This document shows, piece by piece, positions 1-6,915 of a stretch of DNA of 17,762 nucleotides; the stretch's first letter is position 1, and each line of letters starts with the position of its first letter. Below the pieces are notes generated by a model. It did not search any database and was not told where the DNA came from. It was given only the letters and a program-made list of their open reading frames with translations. Position numbers and translations under genes: made by a program. Source of the DNA: an uncultured Bulleidia sp. (GTDB lineage Bacteria > Bacillota_I > Bacilli_A > Erysipelotrichales > Erysipelotrichaceae); contig CAKVBD010000043.1 in the NCBI GenBank assembly GCA_934725105.1, forward strand, positions 1 through 17,762, written 5' to 3'.

Positions 1-1298
1 TGTACAGTTTGTGGAAACATATCACACGGCTGTACTTTTTCAAGCTGATATCCATGATCCATTATGATCTTCACATCTCTAGCAAGTGTGGCTGGATCAC
101 AAGAAACATATACAAATCTTTCTGGTGCAATCTTGAAGATTGCATCTAATGTTTCTTTCGAACATCCCTTTCTAGGAGGATCCACAATCATCGCATCAAT
201 CTTAATATTTGATGCAATTAATTCTTCAGCACCCTTTGATGCATCCGCATTCATAAAATGAATGTTATGAATATCATTTGCTTCCGCATTGATCTTAGCA
301 TCCCTAATCGCATCCGCCACAATTTCAATGCCATACACTTCCTTTGCTTTTTTAGCACCAATGATACCCATTGTACCTGTACCACAATACAGATCCAATA
401 ATGTCTCTTTTCCTGTTAATTGTGCATATTCCAAAGCTGTAGAATATAAAACTCTTGTCGCGTATGGATTAATCTGGAAGAAAGATCTCGCAGAGATTCT
501 AAACTTACATCCTAACAATTCTTCTTCAATATAAGGTTTTCCCGCAATCAAAACTTCTTCACCATCAAGAATCACATTATCTTCTCTACGATTAATAATG
601 CACGATAAAGATGTAATATTTGGATATTTTTCTTGTGTTAATGCAATCAGTTGATCACTGTTATCAAACGGCCAGTTTCTAACCACAAAACAAACCATGA
701 CTTCGCCACTCATATGCGCATGCTTGATCAAAACATGACGAATTTCTTTTCCACAATGATACTCTTCAAAAGCCTGTTTAAAGAACTGTGTTAATTCATT
801 CGATAATTCCGTCTGTACGTGACAGCTGTCATACGATACAACTCGATTTGTATGATTCTGATAGAACCCCATCTCTACTTTTCCATCTCTTACCTGTACA
901 GGTACCTGCACCTTATTACGGTAATTCCAGTACGGTTCTTCTTTCAAGATTGGAAGAGGTTCGATTTCAATTCCAGCATTCTTGCGGAAACAGTCTTTGA
1001 CTTTTTCCATCTTGAATTCACGCTGTGCAAAATCATCCATATGCTGCAGCTGACAGCCACCACATGGACGATACACAGAACACTTTGGCTCCACTCTATG
1101 TTCAGATGGCTTTAGAATCTTAACAACTCTACCATAGCCATAGCTGCTCTTCATTTTTGTAATACCGATTTCTGCTTCTTCCCCAACAAGTAAGCCAGGC
1201 ACAAAAATCACTACATCGTTGATTCTAGTAACTCCAGCGCCTTCAGATGAATATCCAGTGCATATAGCGGTATAAATTTCATTCTTTTTCATTTCCAT
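1..1298 (-). CDS. rlmD: 23S rRNA (uracil-C5) methyltransferase, RlmD/RlmCD (TrmA) family, 3' end cut by window edge
   Basis: Methylates C5 of uracil in 23S rRNA using SAM. The minus-strand frame is open from ATG 1298 to base 1 (about 432 residues), although no stop is inside the window. In order it shows an N-terminal TRAM-like beta domain, an iron-sulfur cysteine set (C-x5-C-G-G-C followed by QLQH, near 1085-1045, plus a later Cys in DSCH), SAM motif I LDLYCGTGTMG (near 390), DPPRKG (near 185) and the catalytic-Cys motif SCDPATLARD (near 110-80). The last visible residues, MFPQTV, usually precede the final His-Val-Glu segment, so only about a dozen residues are missing. No convincing Shine-Dalgarno precedes either ATG (1298 or 1292). 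It is the last gene of the gatCAB operon, behind a small hairpin. In Gram-positives one enzyme often does both U747 and U1939 (RlmCD); site specificity cannot be read from sequence. Confidence 0.93.
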   Translation of the reverse strand, partial: MEMKKNEIYTAICTGYSSEGAGVTRINDVVIFVPGLLVGEEAEIGITKMKSSYGYGRVVKILKPSEHRVEPKCSVYRPCGGCQLQHMDDFAQREFKMEKVKDCFRKNAGIEIEPLPILKEEPYWNYRNKVQVPVQVRDGKVEMGFYQNHTNRVVSYDSCHVQTELSNELTQFFKQAFEEYHCGKEIRHVLIKHAHMSGEVMVCFVVRNWPFDNSDQLIALTQEKYPNITSLSCIINRREDNVILDGEEVLIAGKPYIEEELLGCKFRISARSFFQINPYATRVLYSTALEYAQLTGKETLLDLYCGTGTMGIIGAKKAKEVYGIEIVADAIRDAKINAEANDIHNIHFMNADASKGAEELIASNIKIDAMIVDPPRKGCSKETLDAIFKIAPERFVYVSCDPATLARDVKIIMDHGYQLEKVQPCDMFPQTV

Positions 1299-1307
1299 AT
1301 AATTTCA

Positions 1308-1330
1308 ATAAAAGGGACATACTGTCCCTT
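1308..1330 (-). terminator. Small hairpin between the membrane-protein gene and rlmD
   Basis: A perfect 8-bp inverted repeat, AAGGGACA (1312-1319) and TGTCCCTT (1323-1330), closes a 3-base loop. Read on the minus strand it ends in TTTTATT. The stem is strong but the T tract is short, so it could be a weak terminator, an attenuator or an mRNA processing site that lowers rlmD expression relative to the genes before it. Confidence 0.45.
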
Positions 1331-1338
1331 CTTCCTTA

Positions 1339-2052
1339 TTATTCTGCTGGTTGTTCTTCAAAAGATGCATCATCATTTGGAACATCTTCACCACCAGTGA
1401 TTTCACCACCGTTTTGCTGGGCCTCAGCACTCGCACTTGCTGCAGCCTGACGATCAAGAACGGCTTGTCTCAACTTATCCGCAACAGCCTGATCTTTCGC
1501 AACAGATACTGTCTGTTTCTGAGGTTCTGCCATATTTGATGTCTTTGTATCAATGACATAAATAAAGTTTTCACCTTCTGCATCCGTTCTTTCAGGAAGT
1601 GTATATACATGAATTTCCAGATCATACTGCTTTTTAGAATCTGTCTTTGTGAAATATACAGCAGGATCAAGAATAGAAGCAACTGTGTTATATACTTCAT
1701 CTGCTTTTGCATTTACAGTTTCTTCATTTGCATCATCCGCAACATCAACATATACCCGTAATGTAGCTGTTGTCATTGTAACAAATGCATTATCCTGACC
1801 ACCAAGAGCCTTCACTGCACTTTCAACATCATTCAGCTGATTCTTTGTAATTGCAGGATCTAAGTCACCTTCAAAACGATTTCCAAGTACTGGTGTACCC
1901 GTATCCATACTGGATGAAAATAAGATCCATCCAAGTACGACAAATGGTGCCAATACTAAAATCAAGCAAATAGTAAACAGAATACCTGTACGATGTGTCT
2001 TCTTTTTTTTATTAAGAGATCTAGCTGTCTCTTTTGTTTTGTTTTGTGTCAT
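1339..2052 (-). CDS. One-pass membrane-anchored protein of unknown function (237 aa)
   Basis: I do not recognise this family. The N terminus is very basic (Lys/Arg-rich residues 1-22) and is followed by one hydrophobic segment (about 23-45), so the protein is probably anchored with its N terminus in the cytoplasm and residues 46-237 outside. No lipobox Cys follows the segment, so it is not an obvious lipoprotein. The middle (about 55-165) looks like a mixed alpha/beta globular domain. The tail (about 190-237) is Ala/Gln then Asp/Glu-rich and looks disordered. ATG 2052 has a good ribosome site (GGAG, 8 bases upstream). It starts 46 bases after gatB, apparently in the same operon. Some Gram-positives carry the lipoprotein CamS next to gatCAB, but I see no likeness in anchor type. 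Sure that it is a gene; function unknown. Confidence 0.8.
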   Translation of the reverse strand: MTQNKTKETARSLNKKKKTHRTGILFTICLILVLAPFVVLGWILFSSSMDTGTPVLGNRFEGDLDPAITKNQLNDVESAVKALGGQDNAFVTMTTATLRVYVDVADDANEETVNAKADEVYNTVASILDPAVYFTKTDSKKQYDLEIHVYTLPERTDAEGENFIYVIDTKTSNMAEPQKQTVSVAKDQAVADKLRQAVLDRQAAASASAEAQQNGGEITGGEDVPNDDASFEEQPAE

Positions 2053-2098
2053 TTATCTTTCTCCGTTCTTCTATTTTAAACTTTTTGAAAGGATTTGA

Positions 2099-3532
2099 CT
2101 ACTCACCAATACGCTTCTGTAGTTCTTCTTTGATCAACTTATTAACAATACCACCGTTTGCTTGTCCCTTAGACTTCTTCATAACCTGTCCCATCAAGAA
2201 GCCAAGTGCTTTGCCTTTACCATTCTTGAAGTCTTCAATTGCCTGCGGATTTTCATCCAGAGCTTCCTTCACCATTGCTTCAATGGCACCCGTATCACTC
2301 ATCTGCTTCAATCCCTTCTTTTCCGCAACTGCTTCAGGATCTTCTCCATGCATCATTTCATCAACAACCTGTTTTGCCTGTGCATTGGAAATCTTTCCAT
2401 CTTCAATCATGCCAACAAGCTTTGCGAGCATTGCAGGATTCAATTCACAAGTTTCAATTGTTTTTTCATTTGCATTCAACCATGCTGATACATCAGACAA
2501 AAGCCAGTTACATGCAATCTTTGCATTCTTTGTGAATTTCATTACTTCTTCAAAGTATTCACTCATTTCCTTGTTAGAAATCAAGATTGCAATATCATGT
2601 GCACTCAAACCATATTCCTTAGAATATCTTTCCTTACGAGCTTCAGGAAGTTCAGGCATATTATCCTGAATATCCTTGATCCATTCATCACTCAAACGAA
2701 TAGGGAAAATATTAGGTTCAGGGAAGAACTTATAGTCAACATTACTTTCCTTAGAACGCATTGCAATTGTTGTACCTGTCTTTTCATCAAATCTTCTTGT
2801 CTGCTGAATTACTTTTTCACCATTTTCAAGAAGTTCCTTCTGACGCTTGATTTCATAGTCAACTGCCTTACCAACATGAGAAATAGAGTTGATATTCTTG
2901 ATTTCACACTTTGTACCAAGTACACCACTTCCCTTAGGAGAAATAGATACGTTCGTATCACAACGCATAGAACCTTCTTCCATCTTACAGTCACTGACAC
3001 CAATGTAATACAGCGTCTGTCTCAATGCTTCTACATACGCTTCTGCTTCTTCACCAGAATGCATATCAGGTTCAGATACGATTTCAACAAGTGGTGTTCC
3101 CGCACGGTTAAAGTCCAATAATGAGAACTTTGTTAAATGGAACTGCTTCGCAGTATCTTCTTCCATGTGGATACGATTAATGCGAATCTTCTTCTTTCCA
3201 CTCTTTGTATCAATTTCTACATAGCCATTTCTTCCAATTGGATGAAACTGCTGTGTAATCTGGAATCCCTTTGGAAGATCTGAATAGTAATAGTTCTTAC
3301 GATCAAACTTCACAAGCGGATCAATTGTTAAATTCAAAGCTGTACAAGCCATGACTGCTTTTCTGACAGCTTCCTTGTTCACTTCAGGCAATGTTCCAGG
3401 ATGACCTAAGTCAATTTCATTCACACAAGTATTTGCTTTACGGCCAAAGGAAGTAGGTGCTCCAGAGAACATCTTTGTGTTTGTTTTGAGCTGGCAGTGA
3501 ATTTCAATACCAATCGTTACATCGTATTCCAT
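2099..3532 (-). CDS. gatB: Aspartyl/glutamyl-tRNA(Asn/Gln) amidotransferase subunit B
   Basis: GatB is the kinase and tRNA-binding subunit of the GatCAB amidotransferase. It phosphorylates the acid side chain of mischarged Glu-tRNA(Gln) or Asp-tRNA(Asn), so that ammonia from GatA can make Gln or Asn on the tRNA. The 477-residue length is normal. Visible family blocks are EIHCQLKTNTKMFSG near residue 10, DLGHPGTLPEVN near 42, FDRKNYYYSDLPKGFQI near 81, HMEEDTAK and DFNRAGTPLVEIVSEPD near 125-155, and a C-terminal YqeY-like tail (GFLMGQVMKKSKGQANGG). ATG 3532 is two bases after the gatA stop, and its Shine-Dalgarno (GAGGTGAAG) lies inside the last gatA codons, pointing to translational coupling. 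Confidence 0.97.
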   Translation of the reverse strand: MEYDVTIGIEIHCQLKTNTKMFSGAPTSFGRKANTCVNEIDLGHPGTLPEVNKEAVRKAVMACTALNLTIDPLVKFDRKNYYYSDLPKGFQITQQFHPIGRNGYVEIDTKSGKKKIRINRIHMEEDTAKQFHLTKFSLLDFNRAGTPLVEIVSEPDMHSGEEAEAYVEALRQTLYYIGVSDCKMEEGSMRCDTNVSISPKGSGVLGTKCEIKNINSISHVGKAVDYEIKRQKELLENGEKVIQQTRRFDEKTGTTIAMRSKESNVDYKFFPEPNIFPIRLSDEWIKDIQDNMPELPEARKERYSKEYGLSAHDIAILISNKEMSEYFEEVMKFTKNAKIACNWLLSDVSAWLNANEKTIETCELNPAMLAKLVGMIEDGKISNAQAKQVVDEMMHGEDPEAVAEKKGLKQMSDTGAIEAMVKEALDENPQAIEDFKNGKGKALGFLMGQVMKKSKGQANGGIVNKLIKEELQKRIGE

Positions 3533-3534
3533 TG

Positions 3535-4962
3535 TTACTTCACCTCAACTTTCATATCTTTATATCCAGTGATATTTTCAATCGCAAGACCAATATTGAA
3601 CATATCACTTTCACACCATGCTGGTGTTGTAATGTTAATACCAATTGGACATCCTTCTTCAAATCCCATTGGAACAGTCATGGAAGGATAGCCTGAGAAG
3701 TTACCCATTGCCATGTAGTTTTCAGCAATGAGATTTTCATCAGATAACTGATTGGATAACTGATCCTGATCTTCATCCTTGTTGATAAATGGTGCAATAT
3801 TTCCACTCGCTGGAGCAACAATTGCATCATATTCCTTGAAGCATTCATTCATTGCATCAACAACAACTCTTCTAACCTTCTGTGCTTTTCTAAAGATTCT
3901 TTCCTGGTTTTCTTCAAACAAGCCATAAGAACCAATAACAAATCTTCTTCTAATCAATGGACCAAATCCCTTTGTTCTAGAATTTGTCATGATAGCTTCC
4001 ATATCTTCGCCATCTTCTCTGACACCAAAACGAATACCATCCAGATTCGAATCATTTGATGTAGCTTCACAGTTTGCGATAATAAAGTATGCAGGAAGAA
4101 TTGCACGCATCATGTCGTTATCAAAATCATAGACATCAACAATTGCACCCTTCGCTCTTAACTGATCCATCAAATCATTAAACATCTTCACTGTTTCCTG
4201 ATTAGAGATATTTTTAATCACATTTCCAATGACCGCAATCTTCTTACCTTTGATATCATCATTTAATAAAGCACTGTAATCAGGTACTTCATTAAAAGAA
4301 GATGTCATATCTCTTTCATCTCTTCCAGCTAGTACTTTCAAAGTAGCCGCAGCATCTTCAATAGAACGTGTAAAATAACCAACATGATCCAAAGAAGAAG
4401 CATACTGGATAATTCCATATCTAGAGATTCTTCCATATGTTGGCTTGACACCAACAATACCACAGAAACTTGCTGGCTTACGTACAGAGTCACCTGTATC
4501 AGAACCAATCGCCATTGGTACGACACCACTAGCTACTAAAGCAGCTGAACCACCAGAAGATCCACCTGTCATACGTCTTGTATCCCATGGGTTATATGCT
4601 GGACCTGTAAAGCATGTTAAGTTTGTACCACCCATAGCAAGTTCATCCATAGATGCTTTTGCGATGCATACTGCACCAGCCTTCTTAAGCTTTGTTACAA
4701 TTTCAGCATCATATACAGGAACATAATTGCTTAAAATCTTGCTTCCTGCAGTTGTACGAATTCCTTTTGTATTGACATTATCTTTCAATACAATTGGAAC
4801 ACCATAAAATGCACCATCTTCTGGCAATTCTTTTAACTGTTCTTCAGGATCAACAAAAGTGATAACCGCATTTAACTTATCTTGTAAAGCCTGTGCTTTT
4901 TCATATGCTTCTTTTACACGACTTTCAACGTTATTTCTATCTTTAGCCATTTCTTCAATCAT
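3535..4962 (-). CDS. gatA: Aspartyl/glutamyl-tRNA amidotransferase subunit A (amidase)
   Basis: GatA is the glutaminase subunit that releases ammonia from Gln for transfer to the mischarged tRNA. It belongs to the amidase-signature family with a Ser-cisSer-Lys triad: Lys60 in VLKDN, Ser135 in GGSSGGS and Ser159 in GSDTGDS. Length is 475 residues, slightly short at the N terminus compared with many orthologues. The block around the nucleophile reads DTGDSVRKPASFCG, where most GatA proteins have DTGGSIRQPA; the nucleophile itself is kept. From memory this D/K form is common in Mollicutes and relatives. ATG 4962 directly follows the gatC stop codon, with AAGGTGG upstream in gatC as the ribosome site. 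No GatD or GatE is seen, as expected for bacteria. Confidence 0.97.
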   Translation of the reverse strand: MIEEMAKDRNNVESRVKEAYEKAQALQDKLNAVITFVDPEEQLKELPEDGAFYGVPIVLKDNVNTKGIRTTAGSKILSNYVPVYDAEIVTKLKKAGAVCIAKASMDELAMGGTNLTCFTGPAYNPWDTRRMTGGSSGGSAALVASGVVPMAIGSDTGDSVRKPASFCGIVGVKPTYGRISRYGIIQYASSLDHVGYFTRSIEDAAATLKVLAGRDERDMTSSFNEVPDYSALLNDDIKGKKIAVIGNVIKNISNQETVKMFNDLMDQLRAKGAIVDVYDFDNDMMRAILPAYFIIANCEATSNDSNLDGIRFGVREDGEDMEAIMTNSRTKGFGPLIRRRFVIGSYGLFEENQERIFRKAQKVRRVVVDAMNECFKEYDAIVAPASGNIAPFINKDEDQDQLSNQLSDENLIAENYMAMGNFSGYPSMTVPMGFEEGCPIGINITTPAWCESDMFNIGLAIENITGYKDMKVEVK

Positions 4963-5259
4963 TTACTTTACCACCTTTGGAAGAACGAAATGTCCTTCTA
5001 ACTTCTTCTTGACGTTGCTCATTGCTTCATCCTGTGTAATTACGTTGCTGACAACATCTTCTCTTAAGAATGTTGTTGCAGCTTCAAATGGGTAGACCAT
5101 TTCTTCTACGCCTTCTGTATTCACCGCATCTAACAAAGCCATTTGAGATTCTAATGTTCCAAATTCATGAACAATGCTATCTGCCTCTTCATCAGATAGA
5201 TCAAACATCAAATGATGTGCCAGTGTTTTAAAATATTCTCTATCCTTTTTTTCTTCCAT
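4963..5259 (-). CDS. gatC: Aspartyl/glutamyl-tRNA amidotransferase subunit C
   Basis: GatC is the small clamp subunit that wraps GatA and GatB together. The protein is 98 residues long, typical of the family. It shows the N-terminal helix pattern (YFKTLAHHLMFDLSDEEA), a mid-region EFG..ES and a C-terminal LPKVVK tail resembling the usual VP.V. The frame can be read back to TTG 5280, but ATG 5259 is preferred: it has GAAGG eight bases upstream, and the promoter's predicted transcript start is near 5280, so nothing earlier could be translated. First gene of the gatCAB-membrane protein-rlmD operon. Confidence 0.93.
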   Translation of the reverse strand: MEEKKDREYFKTLAHHLMFDLSDEEADSIVHEFGTLESQMALLDAVNTEGVEEMVYPFEAATTFLREDVVSNVITQDEAMSNVKKKLEGHFVLPKVVK

Positions 5260-5286
5260 ATTTATTACCTTCTTCGACAAGTAACA

Positions 5287-5315
5287 ATTTTACCGTTTTA
5301 ATCGTATATTTTCAA
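5287..5315 (-). promoter_or_regulatory. Sigma-A-type promoter of the gatCAB operon
   Basis: On the minus strand TTGAAA (5310-5315) and TAAAAT (5287-5292) are separated by exactly 17 bases. The expected transcript start near 5280 leaves a leader of about 20 bases before ATG 5259, too short for a T-box or other riboswitch. The -35 element overlaps that of the divergent regulator gene. Confidence 0.75.
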
Positions 5316-5337
5316 CATATGCTCAACTTGTTATACA
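5309..5337 (+). promoter_or_regulatory. Extended -10 promoter of the FNR-type regulator
   Basis: TTTTCA (5309-5314) lies 17 bases before TATACA (5332-5337), which is preceded by TGT (5329-5331), giving an extended -10. Transcription should start near 5344-5346, at or next to ATG 5346, so the mRNA may be leaderless. The -35 overlaps the gatC -35 on the other strand. Confidence 0.6.
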
Positions 5338-5345
5338 ATAAATAC

Positions 5346-6068
5346 ATGAGCAAAGAACTAGAAATCAGCACAATTGGATGCCCATTTAGAAAAAACAATA
5401 AATTATGTACATCAGAGATTCGTCTATTTAAATCATTGCCAAAAGACGTCCAGGAAGATCTAGTAAATCATTCTGATCATATTCAATATCCAAAAGGAAA
5501 AATCATTGCACAGGAAGGAGATAAAATTGATTCAGTTATCATCATTCGACATGGTCGCATCAAAACATGTCGCTATGATGCAAATGGTGAAGAATATATC
5601 ATGGATGTTTTACATGAAGGTCAGGCAATCTGGCATGATATGTTTCTGAATGACTACACATACCATTACAGTATTGTTACGTTAACCACAACGATGGTAT
5701 GTAAAATCAAACGAACAGACTTCATGCATCTATTAACAAAATATCCAAACGCAACAATGTCATTAATTGCGATGCTTTCAACAGAATTACAGGAAGCAAA
5801 AGAAAAAGCACAGCTGCTTTCTGTCCGTCAGCCTTTGATACGATTAGCAGGATTCTTGATCAATAAAGATTCCACATGCACAAATCATATCATCTGTATG
5901 AAACTGGATGATATTGCCGCATCCATTGGATTACGTGCAGAAACTGTATCTAGATGCATCAGTAAACTAGAGGAACAGCAGCTGATTGCACGTCTAGGAC
6001 AAGGAAAGTTAAAAGTAACAAATCGCTCAAAATTACTAGAATTATATAATTCTAAAAATATTGATTGA
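5346..6068 (+). CDS. FNR-type Crp/Fnr family transcription regulator, candidate iron-sulfur oxygen sensor
   Basis: A DNA-binding regulator of 240 residues: an N-terminal cysteine region, a cyclic-nucleotide-like beta-roll (about 25-125), a dimer helix (about 130-160) and a C-terminal winged helix-turn-helix (about 186-225). The recognition helix RAETVSR has Glu199, Ser202 and Arg203 in the places that read TTGAT in E. coli FNR. Cys12 and Cys21 have the same 9-residue step as E. coli Cys20 and Cys29, and Cys119 in MVCKI matches E. coli Cys122 (MVCEI). The counterpart of E. coli Cys23 is missing; Cys75 might supply the fourth ligand (inference). The frame also opens at ATG 5319, but that lies inside the promoter and neither ATG has a Shine-Dalgarno, so ATG 5346 is chosen. 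Probable target is pflAB, immediately downstream behind a perfect FNR box. Confidence 0.88.
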   Translation: MSKELEISTIGCPFRKNNKLCTSEIRLFKSLPKDVQEDLVNHSDHIQYPKGKIIAQEGDKIDSVIIIRHGRIKTCRYDANGEEYIMDVLHEGQAIWHDMFLNDYTYHYSIVTLTTTMVCKIKRTDFMHLLTKYPNATMSLIAMLSTELQEAKEKAQLLSVRQPLIRLAGFLINKDSTCTNHIICMKLDDIAASIGLRAETVSRCISKLEEQQLIARLGQGKLKVTNRSKLLELYNSKNID

Positions 6069-6070
6069 AA

Positions 6071-6086
6071 TTTGATTATAATCAAA
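6071..6086 (+). promoter_or_regulatory. Perfect FNR box upstream of pflA
   Basis: TTTGATTATAATCAAA is a perfect 16-base palindrome containing the FNR consensus TTGAT-N4-ATCAA (6072-6085). It begins three bases after the regulator's stop codon. Its centre, 6078.5, is 41.5 bases before 6120, the spacing used by FNR when it activates while overlapping the -35 region. The encoded regulator carries the residues that recognise this sequence. Confidence 0.8.
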
Positions 6087-6120
6087 GAATTCTTTTTCTA
6101 AGCAGAGTACCTTTCTATAT
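6085..6120 (+). promoter_or_regulatory. Possible FNR-dependent pflAB promoter
   Basis: If FNR acts from the box centred at 6078.5 at -41.5, the start site is near 6120 and the -10 is TACCTT (6108-6113), a weak match that would need an activator. No recognisable -35 exists, as expected for such promoters. An alternative -10, TATATG (6116-6121), would put the start near 6128. Both starts lie after the left arm of the hairpin in front of pflA. Confidence 0.35.
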
Positions 6121-6154
6121 GTGAGTGAATCTCATCTATAGAAAGGTATTTTTT
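6108..6154 (+). terminator. Terminator-like hairpin overlapping the pflA ribosome site
   Basis: TACCTTTCTATA (6108-6119) pairs perfectly with TATAGAAAGGTA (6137-6148), a 12-bp stem. Inside the loop TGAG (6122-6125) can pair with CTCA (6131-6134). Six T follow at 6149-6154, and the pflA ATG begins at 6155. This should terminate transcription of the regulator gene. The right arm contains AGAAAGG (6140-6146), the pflA Shine-Dalgarno, which the left arm hides when paired. Confidence 0.72.
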
Positions 6155-6889
6155 ATGACACTGGCAAATGTACATTCCATTGAAACATTTGGATCAGTAG
6201 ATGGTCCTGGATTACGCTATATTCTTTTCTTAAAAGGCTGTCGTTTACGTTGTGCTTTTTGTCACAACGCAGATACATGGAATCTAAACAATGAAGATCA
6301 GCGCAGTGCAGATGAGATCCTGGATCATGCGGAAAGATATCGCAGCTATTGGGGAAGTGAAGGTGGAATTACTGTCAGTGGTGGCGAGCCTCTTCTGCAG
6401 ATGGATTTTCTAATTGAATTATTCAAAAAAGCAAAACAGAGAAACATCAATACATGTATTGATACTGCAGGAGAACCTTTCACAAAAAAAGGTGAATGGT
6501 TTACAAAATTTGAAGAATTAATGCATTATACAGACATTCTTCTTGTTGATATCAAACATATTGATCGAAACAAGCACATCCGTTTAACAGGCAAGCCAAA
6601 TGACAATATTCTGGAAATGTTCCACTATCTAAGTGACATCAACAAGCCAATCTGGATTCGCCAGGTACTCGTTCCTGGATGGACAGATGACATAGAAGAT
6701 CTAAAGAAAACAAGAGCTTTTATCGAAACACTTTCCAACGTCAAGAAAATTGAAATTCTCCCATATCACAATATGGGGGCATATAAATGGGAAAAGCTAG
6801 GCATGAAATATCCTTTAGAAGGTGTAGAAGCACCAGACAAAGATTCTATTGAACTAGCCGACAAAGTATTACACGGAGAAATCCGTTAA
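6155..6889 (+). CDS. pflA: Pyruvate formate-lyase activating enzyme (radical SAM)
   Basis: PflA uses SAM and a [4Fe-4S] cluster to place the glycyl radical on PflB, a step that needs anaerobic conditions. The 244-residue length matches the family (E. coli 246). It shows the opening HSIETFGSVDGPGLRY, the radical SAM cysteines CRLRCAFC (C-x3-C-x2-C), then HNADTW, the SAM-binding GGEPLLQ, DTAGEP, LLVDIKH, IRQVLVPGWTDD and LPYHNMG. The frame could start at GTG 6125, but ATG 6155 is chosen because it has AGAAAGG eight bases upstream and gives the family's N terminus. The ATG touches the T tract of the hairpin before it. It is followed 26 bases later by pflB, its substrate. Confidence 0.96.
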   Translation: MTLANVHSIETFGSVDGPGLRYILFLKGCRLRCAFCHNADTWNLNNEDQRSADEILDHAERYRSYWGSEGGITVSGGEPLLQMDFLIELFKKAKQRNINTCIDTAGEPFTKKGEWFTKFEELMHYTDILLVDIKHIDRNKHIRLTGKPNDNILEMFHYLSDINKPIWIRQVLVPGWTDDIEDLKKTRAFIETLSNVKKIEILPYHNMGAYKWEKLGMKYPLEGVEAPDKDSIELADKVLHGEIR

Positions 6890-6915
6890 TAAATAAAAGA
6901 AAGGAAATAAAAGAA

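Noticed and set aside
2034..3121. Long plus-strand open frames opposite gatB (211 and 174 codons)
   Set aside because: They are antisense shadows of a clearly conserved gene, with Ser/Phe/Cys-rich translations typical of reversed coding sequence and no ribosome sites.
5260..5280. Earlier TTG start for gatC
   Set aside because: It coincides with the predicted transcript start and adds seven residues; ATG 5259 has a good Shine-Dalgarno.
5319..5345. ATG 5319 as start of the FNR-type regulator
   Set aside because: The nine extra codons run through the extended -10 element, and no Shine-Dalgarno is present.
5260..5345. T-box or other riboswitch before gatCAB
   Set aside because: The promoter leaves only about 20 bases of leader, far too short.
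6125..6154. GTG 6125 as start of pflA
   Set aside because: It lies in the hairpin loop and adds ten non-family residues; ATG 6155 has AGAAAGG in the right place.
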